64,000 nt of DNA. Origin: Labilithrix sp. Its GTDB lineage: Bacteria > Myxococcota_A > Polyangia > Polyangiales > Polyangiaceae. The notes beneath the pieces are model-generated. The model did not search any database. It was not told the DNA's origin and saw only the letters and a program-made list of their open reading frames with translations. The DNA lies in contig JAHBWD010000011.1 of NCBI GenBank assembly GCA_019637175.1, positions 62,001-126,000 on the forward strand. The letters are read 5' to 3'. Shown piece after piece: positions 44,046 through 52,854 of the stretch. Made by a program: the position numbers and the translations under genes. Position 1 is the first letter of the stretch. Each line of letters starts with the position of its first letter.

Positions 44046-45674
44046 TCATAGGGGCTTGGCGCGCTCGAGGACGGGGGCGGTGCAGCTGATCGCGGGCGGC
44101 GACGCAGGGCTCTCGGCGAAGCGATCGGCGAGGCCTCTCGCCGTCTTCTCGAGCAGCTCCTCTTTCGCGTCGGGCAGCGCTCTCCAGAGGAGCACGCCGC
44201 CGACCTGGCGATCGCCGAGGCGCCCCTGGACGATCGCGGCGGTCGGCGCAAAGCGGACGTCTCTTCCGCCGAGGGCCTTCACCGCTTCGGCGATCTCCTT
44301 CTCTCGCGCGAAGACGCGATCGGCGGACGAGCTGCCGTCGGCGCGCTGCTTTTCGAGCGTGACGAAGAGCTGCGGGCAGTGCCCTACCCAGGTTCGCACC
44401 GGCTTCGCGTTCTGGATCGCGACGCGCTGATCGGTGTCGGTGCCGATCGCGATCGGGTCGGGCAACGCGCCGATGTCGCCCGAGGGCTTGCGGAGATGGA
44501 TGAGCACGTGCGCGGACGCGCCGCGCTCTCGCGCGAGGACCAAGACCTCGCCGTCGCGCACAGGGACGATCTGCCTCACTTCGTCGACGGCCGACGCGGG
44601 CTGCTCGTGCACCGCCACGAACTCCCAGCGCTTGTACTCGAAGTTGCCCTGCGACACGATCTCCTCGCCCGACTCGTACGCGGCCGGCGTGAGCGAGGCG
44701 TCGGCCCTCGGCAGCTCGAACGACAGCGCCTTTCCGTGTCTCGTCAGGCGCGTGATCTTGTCGTCGGCGAACGAGAACCAGAGCGATCCGTCGGGGCCGA
44801 CGGCGGCCTCGAGCTTCGAAGGCGGCGGCTCCTCGCCGAGCCCGCCGCCCTTCACGAGCGTCCAGCGATCGCCGTCGAGCCGGAGCACGTAGTGCTTCGA
44901 AGTGCCCTCGATCGTGTGACACGCGACGTGCGGCGCGCTCCACGACGCGATCGCTTCGCACGACGTGCGCCTGCCGTCGTCGATCGGCAGATCGATCGCG
45001 ACGAGCTTCGCGTCGTTCGCGCCCGCGCGCGCGATCGCCGACACGGGAGGCCCGCTCGGCTCGCGACGTCCGAGCGCGACGCGATCGCCGTTCGACGCGA
45101 TCGTCCAGCTCGCTTCGACGATCCCTCCGGGCAGCGAGACGTCGACCGGCTTGCCCGGTCCGTCGTCGCGGAGCGTTCGCGCCGTCAGGCCCTGAGGCAG
45201 CGCGGGCGCGGGCGCCTTGGCCCACGCGCCCTTCGCCCACGCGAGGTTGATCGCTTCGCCGTGGTCGTTCGACGTGAGGAGGCGGAGCTCGTCGCTCGTC
45301 GATCCGAGGAAGGTGCGCCCCTGCGGATACCGCGAGACGTCGTAGCCGCCGAGGTTCTCGTCGTCGCGCACGAGCGCGTACATGCCCGGCTCGCCGACCA
45401 AGCGGAGCCCGCCGTCGGGCGTCACGTCGTAGACGAAGATGCCCGCGTCGACGATCACCTTGCCGTCGTGGAGCGGGACGACGCGCGCACGATGGGAGCG
45501 CAGCCGTGCGACGACGCGTCCGTCGAGCGGTCCGTCGTAGCCCGGGCGAAGCGCGCTCGCGTCCGCGGTCGAGGTGCCCGCGTCGCTTCGCGCGCCGGCG
45601 TCGGTCTTCTTGCATCCCCCGAGCAAGACGAGCGCTGCCGCGAGATGCTTCCAGTTCTTCCGCATCCTCCTCAT
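44046..45674 (-). CDS. Large lipoprotein, possible beta-propeller
   Basis: 542 residues from ATG 45674 (a second ATG three codons on is an alternative). Signal with lipobox L-L-G-G-C (Cys at about 21), an Asp/Ala/Ser-rich spacer, then about 480 residues with repeated strands such as G-K-V-I-V-D-A-G-I-F-V-Y-D-V-T-P-D-G-G and A-V-G-P-D-G-S-L-W-F-S-F-A-D-D-K, which suggest a beta-propeller. Four cysteines are scattered. No catalytic motif seen. Convergent with 42635-44026 (19 bases). Confidence 0.72.
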   Translation of the reverse strand: MRRMRKNWKHLAAALVLLGGCKKTDAGARSDAGTSTADASALRPGYDGPLDGRVVARLRSHRARVVPLHDGKVIVDAGIFVYDVTPDGGLRLVGEPGMYALVRDDENLGGYDVSRYPQGRTFLGSTSDELRLLTSNDHGEAINLAWAKGAWAKAPAPALPQGLTARTLRDDGPGKPVDVSLPGGIVEASWTIASNGDRVALGRREPSGPPVSAIARAGANDAKLVAIDLPIDDGRRTSCEAIASWSAPHVACHTIEGTSKHYVLRLDGDRWTLVKGGGLGEEPPPSKLEAAVGPDGSLWFSFADDKITRLTRHGKALSFELPRADASLTPAAYESGEEIVSQGNFEYKRWEFVAVHEQPASAVDEVRQIVPVRDGEVLVLARERGASAHVLIHLRKPSGDIGALPDPIAIGTDTDQRVAIQNAKPVRTWVGHCPQLFVTLEKQRADGSSSADRVFAREKEIAEAVKALGGRDVRFAPTAAIVQGRLGDRQVGGVLLWRALPDAKEELLEKTARGLADRFAESPASPPAISCTAPVLERAKPL

Positions 45675-45735
45675 GAACCTACGCCCCCGCTCGGCCTTGG
45701 ATTCCCGGCGCCTCGTTGGTAAGACCTGCGCCGTG

Positions 45736-47358
45736 ATGGCGCTGCCCGAAGATCTGAGCCTCGCTCGATATTTCTTGTTCGATCGCCTCGACGAAGGCCT
45801 CGGATCGAAGGTCGCGATCCGCTTCGGCGACAGGACTCATACGTACGACACCGTCGCGAAAAAGTCGCGCAAGCTCGCCGGGCTCCTCGCGGCGCACGGC
45901 GTTCGCCGCGGCGAGCGCGTGCTGATCGTGCTGCCCGACGCGCCGCCGTTCGTCTGGGCGTTCTTCGGCGCGCTCACGCGCGGCGCGGTCGTCGCGATGG
46001 GCAACCCGCACGCGCCGATCGAGAACCTCGAGTACCTCGTCGGCTACACGCGCGCGACGGCGATCTTCACCGTGCCCGAGGTCGCCGAGCGCCTGCGTCC
46101 GATCTTGACGCGCGCCGGGAGCGAAGTGCAGGCGATGTTCGTCGTGCCCGACGTCGCGACGGGCGAAGATCCGGAGCAGAGGATCGACGGCATGGCGTTC
46201 GGCGATCGCGTCGTCGAGCTCGCGCCCGCGCTCGACGTGGCCGAGGAGGCCGAGATCACGAAGGTGCACCGCGACGAGCCCGCGATCTGGCTCTTCACGA
46301 GCGGCTCGACGGGCGAGCCCAAGGCGAACGTCCACACCGGGCGCGACTTCGCCTTCAACACGGAGGTCTACGCGAAGCGCACGGTCGGCTACCGCAAAGA
46401 CGACGTGACGGTGAGCGTGCCTCGCCTCTTCTTCGGCTACGCGACCGGCACGAACTTGATGTTCCCCTTCGCCGTCGGCGCGACCGCCGGGCTCTTCAGC
46501 GAGCGCCCGACGCCCGAGAGCCTCGCGCGCGCGATCGCGATGTACAGGCCGACGGTCGTCACCAACGTGCCCACGATGCTCGGCAAGCTCCTCGAGCACG
46601 ACGCCGAGCTCGTCTCGGCGGGCAAGCCCGGCCTCGATCTGTCGAGCATCCGCTTCTCGCTCTCGGCGGGCGAGGCGCTCCCGGGCCCGCTCCTCTCGCG
46701 ATGGCTCGAGCGCTTCCGCAGCGAGGTCTACGACGGCATCGGCTCGGCGGAGATGTTCCACATCTACGCTTCGAACCGACCGGGCGACGTCAAGGTCGGC
46801 TCGCTCGGCAAGGCCGTGGAGGGGTACGAGCTCCGCGTCCTCCCCGAAGAGGCCGAAGGTCCCGGCGCCGCGCCGTGCGCGCCGGGGGAGATCGGCGTCC
46901 TCTGGGTGAAGGGCGACAGCGTGAGCCAGGGCTACTGGCTCGATCGCGACAAGAGCTGGAAGACGTTCCACGGCCACTGGTGCAGAACGGGCGATCTGTT
47001 CCACGTCGACGCCGACGGCTACCTCTACTTCGCGGGCCGGGCCGACGATCTCCTCAAGGTCGGCGGCCAGTGGGTGGCGCCGCTCCAGGTCGAGGAGTGC
47101 CTCCTCGGCCACGCCGCGGTCGCCGCCTGCGCGGTGATCGGCGTGGAAGACGAGGGGCTCACGAAGACGAAGGCGTTCGTCGTGGTCCGCGCCGGCCACG
47201 CCGCGGGCGACGTTCTCGCGACCGAGCTCCAGGAGCACGTCCGCACGAAGCTTGCAAAATACAAGTATCCGCGCATCGTGACGTTCGTCGACGATCTTCC
47301 GAAGAACGATCGCGGCAAGGTCGACAAGAAGGCCCTCCGCGCGCGAGAGAAGGGCTGA
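45736..47358 (+). CDS. Benzoate-CoA ligase family acyl-CoA synthetase
   Basis: 540 residues. Adenylate-forming enzyme with the P-loop L-F-T-S-G-S-T-G-E-P-K near 193-203 and the A8 motif (Y-F-A-G-R-A-D-D-L-L-K-V-G-G-Q-W). The C-terminal catalytic lysine is in K-N-D-R-G-K-V-D-K. The A5 region (Y-D-G-I-G-S-A-E-M-F-H-I) and the upstream H-T-G-R-D-F resemble benzoate-CoA ligases more than fatty-acyl-CoA ligases. It activates a carboxylic acid, probably aromatic, with ATP and CoA. The next gene starts 1 base after the stop, so it pairs with a creatininase-family hydrolase; it may also feed the acyl-CoA operon at 19-24 kb. Confidence 0.87.
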   Translation: MALPEDLSLARYFLFDRLDEGLGSKVAIRFGDRTHTYDTVAKKSRKLAGLLAAHGVRRGERVLIVLPDAPPFVWAFFGALTRGAVVAMGNPHAPIENLEYLVGYTRATAIFTVPEVAERLRPILTRAGSEVQAMFVVPDVATGEDPEQRIDGMAFGDRVVELAPALDVAEEAEITKVHRDEPAIWLFTSGSTGEPKANVHTGRDFAFNTEVYAKRTVGYRKDDVTVSVPRLFFGYATGTNLMFPFAVGATAGLFSERPTPESLARAIAMYRPTVVTNVPTMLGKLLEHDAELVSAGKPGLDLSSIRFSLSAGEALPGPLLSRWLERFRSEVYDGIGSAEMFHIYASNRPGDVKVGSLGKAVEGYELRVLPEEAEGPGAAPCAPGEIGVLWVKGDSVSQGYWLDRDKSWKTFHGHWCRTGDLFHVDADGYLYFAGRADDLLKVGGQWVAPLQVEECLLGHAAVAACAVIGVEDEGLTKTKAFVVVRAGHAAGDVLATELQEHVRTKLAKYKYPRIVTFVDDLPKNDRGKVDKKALRAREKG

Positions 47359-47359
47359 G

Positions 47360-48127
47360 ATGGCGCATCTCCTCGCGGAGCTGACGTACGAAGAGGTCGC
47401 CGAGATCGTGGCGCGGAAGCCCGCGGTCGCGATCGTCCCCGTCGGCAGCGTCGAGCCGCACGGCCCGCACCTCCCGCTCGACACCGACACGACGATCAGC
47501 GTCACGTGCGCCGTTCGCGCCGCCGATCGGCTCGAGGCCTCCGGCGTCCGCGCCGTGGTCGCGCCGCCCTTGCCCTACGGCGTGACGGACTACGCGGGCG
47601 GCTTCGCCGGCGCGATCGGCGTCTCGGCCGCCGCGCTCACCGCGATGCTCCGCGCGATCGCCGAGAGCCTCCTCGCGACCGGCTTCTCGCACGTCTGCTT
47701 CGTCAACAACCACCTCGAGCCCGCGCACGACGCCGCGGTGCGCGCGTCGATCGAGGGCCTGCCTGCCGGCGCCGCGTCCGTCGCGTGCCCGCTCACGCGC
47801 CGTTGGGGCAAGACGCTCTCCGACGAGTTCAAGCGCGGCGACTGCCACGCCGGCCGCTACGAGACCTCGCTCGTCCTCGCGTCGGGCTCGCGCGAGCGCG
47901 TGCGCGCGTCGTTCGGCGAGCTGCCGACGCTCGGCCTCTCGCTCTCCGACGCGATCCGCGCGGGCAAGAAGACCTTCGCCGAGATCGGCATGACGCGCGC
48001 GTACACCGGCGCGCCGCGCGAAGCCACGCGCGAAGAGGGCGACGATCTCTACGAGCGCCTCGTCACGATGGTCGTCACCGAGATCCGCGAGAGCCTCGAC
48101 CTCGCGAGCCCTGACGCGCGGCGGTGA
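47360..48127 (+). CDS. Creatininase-family metal-dependent amidohydrolase
   Basis: 255 residues. Metal ligands are clear: Glu32 and His34 in V-G-S-V-E-P-H-G-P-H, Asp43, His118 in N-N-H-L-E and Glu168 in D-C-H-A-G-R-Y-E-T-S. The family includes creatinine amidohydrolase and MftE, which trims a peptide in mycofactocin maturation. Here the substrate is unknown; the tight pairing with the benzoate-CoA ligase suggests it prepares or removes an amide from an acid substrate. ATG 47360 follows the ligase stop by one base. Confidence 0.88.
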   Translation: MAHLLAELTYEEVAEIVARKPAVAIVPVGSVEPHGPHLPLDTDTTISVTCAVRAADRLEASGVRAVVAPPLPYGVTDYAGGFAGAIGVSAAALTAMLRAIAESLLATGFSHVCFVNNHLEPAHDAAVRASIEGLPAGAASVACPLTRRWGKTLSDEFKRGDCHAGRYETSLVLASGSRERVRASFGELPTLGLSLSDAIRAGKKTFAEIGMTRAYTGAPREATREEGDDLYERLVTMVVTEIRESLDLASPDARR

Positions 48128-48145
48128 GCCGCAAAGATCAATGCT

Positions 48146-48171
48146 TGAATTGGATGAATGTGTCAAATTCA
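48146..48171. promoter_or_regulatory. AT-rich inverted repeat upstream of AbiE-type pair (putative operator/promoter)
   Basis: TGAATT at 48146-48151 and its reverse complement AATTCA at 48166-48171 are separated by 14 bases. The region 48130-48182 is by far the most AT-rich in this part of the window, and starts right after the creatininase stop. AbiEi antitoxins repress their operon by binding inverted repeats near the promoter, so this is a candidate for that site. The first gene begins 12 bases later. Confidence 0.5.
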
Positions 48172-48182
48172 TGTATTAATGA

Positions 48183-48956
48183 TTGGTGCCGCCTTCGCCG
48201 AGGCAAGCCGTCGAGCTCTTCCATCTCGTCTTCCTGCGCGCGCTCGTCGCCCGCGGCGAAGACAAGAGCCTCATCGCGCTCAAGGGAGGCTGCAACCTGC
48301 GCTTCTACTTCGGCAGCGTGCGCTACTCGGAGGGCCTCGACCTCGATGTCGTCGTCATCGCGAAGGAGACGCTGAAGAACAAGGTCGACCGTCTCCTTCG
48401 CTCCCCCGCGGTCACTGCGCCCCTCGCGGCGCGCGGGATCGAGCTCGTCGAGCTGTCCGCGCCGAAGCAGACGGACACGACGCAGCGATGGAAGGCGGGG
48501 CTCCGCGTCGGGCTCGCCGCGCCCGTTCGCACGAAGATCGAGCTATCGCGCCGGCGCGGGCAGCGGACGATCGAGGGGGCCGCCTTCGAGGCCATGAGCG
48601 CCGAGGTGTCGAGACCGCACGGCCTCTCGCCCTTTCCCGCGACTCACTACACCGCCGAGAGCGCGATTCGCCAGAAGGTCCACGCGCTCGCCGGCCGCGT
48701 CGCACCGCAGGCGCGAGACGTCTTCGACCTCGACCTGCTGCTCGCCCGGCCGGAGGTCGAGCGGCTCGCGCTCGACGCCGAGCACAAGACGTTCTTGCCG
48801 GACGCGCTCTCGAACGCGATGAGCCTCTCGTTCGACGACTACGCCTCCCAGGTCGTCGCGTACCTCGATCCCGTGCAGGCGGCGGTCTTCGAAGGCCGCG
48901 CTGCATGGGAGACGATGCAAGAGAACGTCGTGTCCCGACTCGAGGCGCTCGGGTGA
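48183..48956 (+). CDS. AbiEii/AbiGii-family nucleotidyltransferase toxin
   Basis: 257 residues from TTG 48183 (GTG 48186 is the other option; a stop is immediately upstream in frame). The nucleotidyltransferase motif is at 33-56: L-K-G-G-C-N-L-R-F-Y-F-G-S, then R-Y-S-E-G-L-D-L-D, with Asp53 and Asp55 as metal ligands. Further conserved pieces are T-K-I-E-L-S-R-R and Q-A-R-D-V-F-D-L-D-L-L-L. These toxins modify tRNA or other RNA by adding nucleotides. The antitoxin gene follows (GTGA overlap). In most AbiE systems the antitoxin comes first; here the toxin is first. Confidence 0.85.
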   Translation: MVPPSPRQAVELFHLVFLRALVARGEDKSLIALKGGCNLRFYFGSVRYSEGLDLDVVVIAKETLKNKVDRLLRSPAVTAPLAARGIELVELSAPKQTDTTQRWKAGLRVGLAAPVRTKIELSRRRGQRTIEGAAFEAMSAEVSRPHGLSPFPATHYTAESAIRQKVHALAGRVAPQARDVFDLDLLLARPEVERLALDAEHKTFLPDALSNAMSLSFDDYASQVVAYLDPVQAAVFEGRAAWETMQENVVSRLEALG

Positions 48957-49573
48957 ACGCCGCAGAGGCGTTCGCGCGTCTGAGGCGCGTGGGCGTGCCG
49001 GTCATCCGCACGGCGGACGCGGCCGCGGCGCTCCGGCAGACGACGTTCGCGGCCAGTCAGACCCTCTCGCGCCTGCATCGCGCAGGGCTCGTCTCGCGCA
49101 TTCGACACGGGCTCTGGTGGCTCGACGGTCCCGTCGACGTGTATCGCCTGCCCGAGCACCTCACGGCGCCGTTTCCGAGCTACGTCTCGCTGCACTCGGC
49201 GCTCCACGTTCGCGGCGTCGTCGAGCAGATCCCCGAGATCGTCTACGTCGTGTCGCTCGCGCGCACACAGCGCATCACTACGCGCGCCGGGGCACTCTCG
49301 ATCCATCACGTCGCGCCCGAGGTGTTCGGGGGATTCGAGGAGACGGCGGAGGGAGTGAAGCTGGCGACGGCGGAGAAGGCGCTCTTCGACGTCGCTTACC
49401 TCTCCGCGGGTCGCTCCCGCCGCTTCACGAACCTCCCCGAGATCGAGCTGCCGCGAGGCTTCCGGCGCGCCGAGCTCGCGCGCTGGCTCCAACGGATCAC
49501 GTCGCCGCGGAGCCGTACGATCACCGAACGGAAGCTCGAGCAGCTCCTCGCGCGCGCCGTTCAACGAAAGTGA
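48953..49573 (+). CDS. AbiEi-family antitoxin (winged helix transcriptional repressor)
   Basis: 206 residues from GTG 48953, overlapping the toxin stop. The N-terminal winged helix-turn-helix (about 18-60, with A-S-Q-T-L-S-R-L-H-R-A-G-L-V-S-R and H-G-L-W-W-L) is followed by the AbiEi C-terminal domain (Y-R-L-P-E-H-L-T, S-Y-V-S-L-H-S-A-L, T-A-E-K-A-L-F-D-V-A-Y). It neutralises the toxin and represses transcription. The last 13 bases overlap the end of the opposite-strand lipoprotein gene. Confidence 0.87.
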   Translation: MNAAEAFARLRRVGVPVIRTADAAAALRQTTFAASQTLSRLHRAGLVSRIRHGLWWLDGPVDVYRLPEHLTAPFPSYVSLHSALHVRGVVEQIPEIVYVVSLARTQRITTRAGALSIHHVAPEVFGGFEETAEGVKLATAEKALFDVAYLSAGRSRRFTNLPEIELPRGFRRAELARWLQRITSPRSRTITERKLEQLLARAVQRK

Positions 49574-50118
49574 AATGACGTTCCCATCGTGATGTAGCTG
49601 CCCGAGAACGGCGGCACGGTCACGCGACCGAGCTCGCGCCCGATGCACGAGACCGTCTCGTCGGAGAGGCCCTTCGGCTCGTCGATGACGACCTTCGAGA
49701 TCGCGCCGTCGGGGTTGAAGGTGATCTTCGCGTGACCCCACCCGCGTGACGAGCCCCCGCACGCCGAGAGATCGGCGGCGCCCAGGCGAGCGCGCGCGGC
49801 CGCGGCGTCGAACGACGGCAGCTCCGTCCGCGCGCGCGCGACGTCACGCGGCGATCGAGGCGGCACCGGCGCGGGTGACGCGCCGTTCACGTAGTAGACG
49901 TTCGAGACGTAGACCGGGCTCGGCGGAGGCGCGTCTCCCGTGACGACGATGCCGGCGGGGCGGAAGCGAGACCCGACGTCGAGGAACGCGAACGAGCCGT
50001 TTCGCGGGCTCTCGGCGTAGCCGATGTCGTAATAGCGGCCGCAGCCGGCGGCGAAGAGAGCGAGGAGGAGCAGAATCAAGCGCTGCATGAGCTGCATGAG
50101 CTGGGCGTAGCAACGCAT
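49561..50118 (-). CDS. Lipoprotein with AgmX/PglI-like C-terminal fold
   Basis: Up to 185 residues; starts at ATG 50118, 50097 or 50088 are possible (the last gives the cleanest signal, M-Q-R-L-I-L-L-L). Lipobox L-F-A-A-G-C. The C-terminal 80 residues have D-L-S-A-C-G, then A-K-I-T-F-N-P-D-G-A-I-S-K-V-V, V-S-C-I-G-R-E-L-G-R-V and P-P-F-S-G-S-Y, matching the paired-cysteine pattern at the end of the membrane protein 2345-3844. The tail may be an envelope protein-protein binding domain. Function unknown. Confidence 0.73.
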   Translation of the reverse strand: MRCYAQLMQLMQRLILLLLALFAAGCGRYYDIGYAESPRNGSFAFLDVGSRFRPAGIVVTGDAPPPSPVYVSNVYYVNGASPAPVPPRSPRDVARARTELPSFDAAAARARLGAADLSACGGSSRGWGHAKITFNPDGAISKVVIDEPKGLSDETVSCIGRELGRVTVPPFSGSYITMGTSFHFR

Positions 50119-50209
50119 GTGCCGCGCGGATCAGCGGCAAAAATCAGGTGCGTCGTGCCCTGGTGGCGATGGCGCGTCACGTTGCAGGACGCGACGCCCC
50201 GTGTGCCCG

Positions 50210-50827
50210 TCAGCGAACGCCGTAGAGATCGTTGAGGCGGTCGGCGATGACGCGCGTCTCGTCGACGCTGTAGACGCGGGCGATCGCCGGGCGCACGCCG
50301 CCCTCTTCCCAGCGCAGCTCGTCGTCGCAGATCGCGCGCAGCGCGCCCTCGCGATCGGCGGGGAAGCGCTTGCAGACGTCGAGCAGATCCGACGTGAGCG
50401 GATACGGATCGACGCTCGCGGGGCGGCCGGAAGCGTCGTCGGGCGCGAGCGCCGTGAACCGGAGCCTCTCGTGGAGGAAGGTCGAGACTCGCATCGCCTC
50501 GCTCGCGGTGAGGCCGTTGACGCGTGAGAGCGTCGTCGCGGTCGCGCTCGCGCAGAGGCCCGTGTCGACGAAGAGGGGCGCGAGCGTGCCTTTGGCCTTG
50601 CACTCCTCGACGATGCGGCGGTCGCCGTCGGGGCGCGGGAGCATCGCGTGCTTTCCGTCGGGGGTCTTGATGACGATCCAGTACTCGCGCGCGAGCTTCA
50701 CGTCGGGGTTCTTCTCGTACGTCGAGCCGTCGGTCAGGACGAAGTCGTGCGGGTGAGGGCTCGAGACCTTCGCCGTGCTGCCGCAGGCGGCGAGCGTCAG
50801 AGCCGCAACGAAGGACGAGGTGCGCAT
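50210..50827 (-). CDS. Putative lipoprotein
   Basis: 205 residues from ATG 50827, lipobox L-T-L-A-A-C with Cys at about 16. The mature part is helical in the middle (A-S-E-A-M-R-V-S-T-F-L-H-E-R-L) and carries three cysteines. Several charged segments near the end resemble a small helical bundle. No family recognised. It is divergent from the lipoprotein gene at 50900 with about 70 bases between. Confidence 0.7.
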   Translation of the reverse strand: MRTSSFVAALTLAACGSTAKVSSPHPHDFVLTDGSTYEKNPDVKLAREYWIVIKTPDGKHAMLPRPDGDRRIVEECKAKGTLAPLFVDTGLCASATATTLSRVNGLTASEAMRVSTFLHERLRFTALAPDDASGRPASVDPYPLTSDLLDVCKRFPADREGALRAICDDELRWEEGGVRPAIARVYSVDETRVIADRLNDLYGVR

Positions 50828-50899
50828 CACGCGAAGGTAGCAAGGGGAGCGGAGCAAGGCATTCCCCAATCCTCCCCGGTGAACTACGCTCGTGCGGGT

Positions 50900-51751
50900 A
50901 TGGTCCGCGGGGCGATCGTGTTGGCGTTCTCGATGGCGCTGCTCTTCTCGTCGGCCTGCGTGAAGCGCGACGGGGTGCTCGAGACGCAGCCGCTCGCGGG
51001 CAACCTCGCGGCGTACTGGACGTGCGCGGTCGCGTTCGCGTCCGACGGGCGAGGCGACGACGCGAACGAGGGCTTCACGTTCATTCCGTACTTCGAGAAC
51101 AAGGTGCGCGAGCGCGGCGTCTTCGAGCCCCTCGCGCGCGACGAGAGCGGCGAGGCGGAGATCACCATCCGCCTCGAGGCGACGGGGCGCGACGACCGCG
51201 TGAAGCTCCGCGCGGAGATCTTCGACACGAAGAGCCGCGAGTCGCTGGGCGAGGTGCTGGCGGTCTCTGCGATCGACGCGATCGACGCCGGCCCCGACAC
51301 GTCGGAGCCGCGGCGCCTGATCGCGCTCCGCAACGCCGCCGATCAGATCATCGAGTACTTGAAGGAGAAGCGCCTGACGTCGAAGAGCACCCGGCCGCCC
51401 GCGCCGCCCCACGAAGAGGCGCCGCCCGTCGGCGGATCGTCGGTCTGCTCGACGCAGTGCCATCCGCCGGCCGCGGCGGTCTCCTTCCACGAGGAGCAAG
51501 CGCGGGTGTCGACCGGCATCACCCCCACGATGCGCGCGCTCCGCGATTGCCTCGACCGCGTGGGCGGCCAGCTCATCGAGCCCGCGGTGCTCTTGCGCTT
51601 CTCGCCGGACGGGCGGCTCCGCCACATGCGCGTCGACGTCGGCGGCTACGAGCAGCTCGAGTGCGTGCAGAACGTGCGCACGAGAGTGCCACGCGTGTCG
51701 ACGACTCGTGCCATCCTTCTGCGCTGTGAATACCGCTGCTCGGTCACGTGA
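50900..51751 (+). CDS. Lipoprotein with paired-cysteine C-terminal domain (paralogue of 18707 and 58630)
   Basis: 283 residues from ATG 50900 with lipobox F-S-S-A-C (Cys at about 20). The N-terminal half resembles the other family member at 58630-59472 (A-E-I-T-I-R-L-E-A-T and I-F-D-T-K-S-R-E-S-L-G). After a Pro-rich linker comes a domain with V-C-S-T-Q-C, L-R-D-C-L-D-R-V, P-A-V-L-L-R-F-S-P-D-G-R-L, G-G-Y-E-Q-L-E-C-V and finally L-R-C-E-Y-R-C. The next gene starts one base after the stop. Confidence 0.77.
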   Translation: MVRGAIVLAFSMALLFSSACVKRDGVLETQPLAGNLAAYWTCAVAFASDGRGDDANEGFTFIPYFENKVRERGVFEPLARDESGEAEITIRLEATGRDDRVKLRAEIFDTKSRESLGEVLAVSAIDAIDAGPDTSEPRRLIALRNAADQIIEYLKEKRLTSKSTRPPAPPHEEAPPVGGSSVCSTQCHPPAAAVSFHEEQARVSTGITPTMRALRDCLDRVGGQLIEPAVLLRFSPDGRLRHMRVDVGGYEQLECVQNVRTRVPRVSTTRAILLRCEYRCSVT

Positions 51752-51752
51752 G

Positions 51753-52271
51753 ATGCGCGCGCTCCTCGTCTCTTTCCTTCTCGTCGCGCTGGGGGCGCTG
51801 TTCTTCGGCTGCTCGCCGCCCGCCCCCCCGACGTTGACGCCGAAGGAGGCGAAGGTCACGACGCTCGATCTCGCGGGGATCGATCTCCGCGTCACGATGG
51901 AGGTCCACAACCCGAACAAGATCGACCTCGCCGTGCGCGCGGTGACCGCGCGCGTGTTGCTCGACGGCAAGCACGATCTCGGCACGATGACGATCACGCA
52001 ACCGGTGACCCTCCCCGCGGGCGCGCGCACCCTCGTCGAGGTGCCGCTCTCGATGAAGTGGAAGGACGCGACGCTCTTCGGCGTCTTCGCCGCGGCCAAG
52101 CGCTCCGTTCCCTACACGATCGACGGCACCGCGACGATCGGCGGCGAGCGGCTCAACGTCACGCTCCCGTTCACGATGAAAGGCGTCGTGACGGCGGAAG
52201 AGCTCACCGCCGCGACCCTCAAATCGCTGAAGGGCCTGCCGGCGATCCCCGGCCTCGCGCCGCTCCCGTGA
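51753..52271 (+). CDS. LEA14-like (WHy domain) lipoprotein
   Basis: 172 residues from ATG 51753, with lipobox F-F-G-C (Cys at about 17). The mature part has the water-stress/LEA14 fold: D-L-R-V-T-M-E-V-H-N-P-N-K-I-D-L, then V-T-L-P-A-G-A-R-T-L-V-E-V-P-L, then I-G-G-E-R-L-N-V-T-L-P-F. Such small lipoproteins stabilise other proteins under desiccation or stress, but their exact role in bacteria is unknown. Coupled to the preceding lipoprotein gene. Confidence 0.8.
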   Translation: MRALLVSFLLVALGALFFGCSPPAPPTLTPKEAKVTTLDLAGIDLRVTMEVHNPNKIDLAVRAVTARVLLDGKHDLGTMTITQPVTLPAGARTLVEVPLSMKWKDATLFGVFAAAKRSVPYTIDGTATIGGERLNVTLPFTMKGVVTAEELTAATLKSLKGLPAIPGLAPLP

Positions 52272-52274
52272 AGC

Positions 52275-52850
52275 TCAGCTCTCCGTCACCCGTTCGCCGA
52301 TGCTGCCGCCTTCGGCGGGGCGTCGCCTCATGAGGACGCGATCGATCGAGCATTTTCCGCCGCCCAAGATCGCGGCGACGACCGCGAGGCCGATCGCGAG
52401 GAGGTGGTACTCGAACCCTTCTCCCGCCTGCGTGCCCCACCAGTTCATGAAGAAGCCGTAGGGCAGGTGCACCGTCGCGATCGCGCCCGCCATCACGACC
52501 ATGATCCCGACGGCGGCGACGCGCGTGAGGAGACCGAAGATCAACATGATCGACGCGCAGAGCTCGATCGCGATGGCCGCCGCGGCGAGCGCGGGGGCGA
52601 GTCCGATCTTCTCCGTGAACGAAGCGTACGTCGCCGCGAGGCCGGCGCCGCCGAACCAGCCGAGCACCTTCTGCGCGGCGTGAGGGAACATCACGAGCCC
52701 GAGCGTGAGGCGAGCGACGACGGCCGCCCACGACGGATTGGTCTCGACGACCGAGCACAACAGCGAGCCCCGCGGCAGCGTCGCGTGCGCGCGCGCCGTG
52801 CCGACGACGTCGTCGGTGTCGCCCGGTGCGCGATACCTCGTTGCGTCCAT
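52275..52850 (-). CDS. DoxX-family membrane protein
   Basis: 191 residues from ATG 52850, which is preceded by an AGGAGG ribosome binding site. The first 40 residues are not typical of the family. Four hydrophobic helices follow (about 40-175) with F-P-H-A-A-Q-K-V-L-G-W-F-G-G-A-G, a DoxX signature, then G-F-F-M-N-W-W-G. DoxX-like proteins are small membrane components of redox or thiol stress responses. Convergent with the LEA-type gene (3 bases apart). Confidence 0.87.
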   Translation of the reverse strand: MDATRYRAPGDTDDVVGTARAHATLPRGSLLCSVVETNPSWAAVVARLTLGLVMFPHAAQKVLGWFGGAGLAATYASFTEKIGLAPALAAAAIAIELCASIMLIFGLLTRVAAVGIMVVMAGAIATVHLPYGFFMNWWGTQAGEGFEYHLLAIGLAVVAAILGGGKCSIDRVLMRRRPAEGGSIGERVTES

Positions 52851-52854
52851 GACG

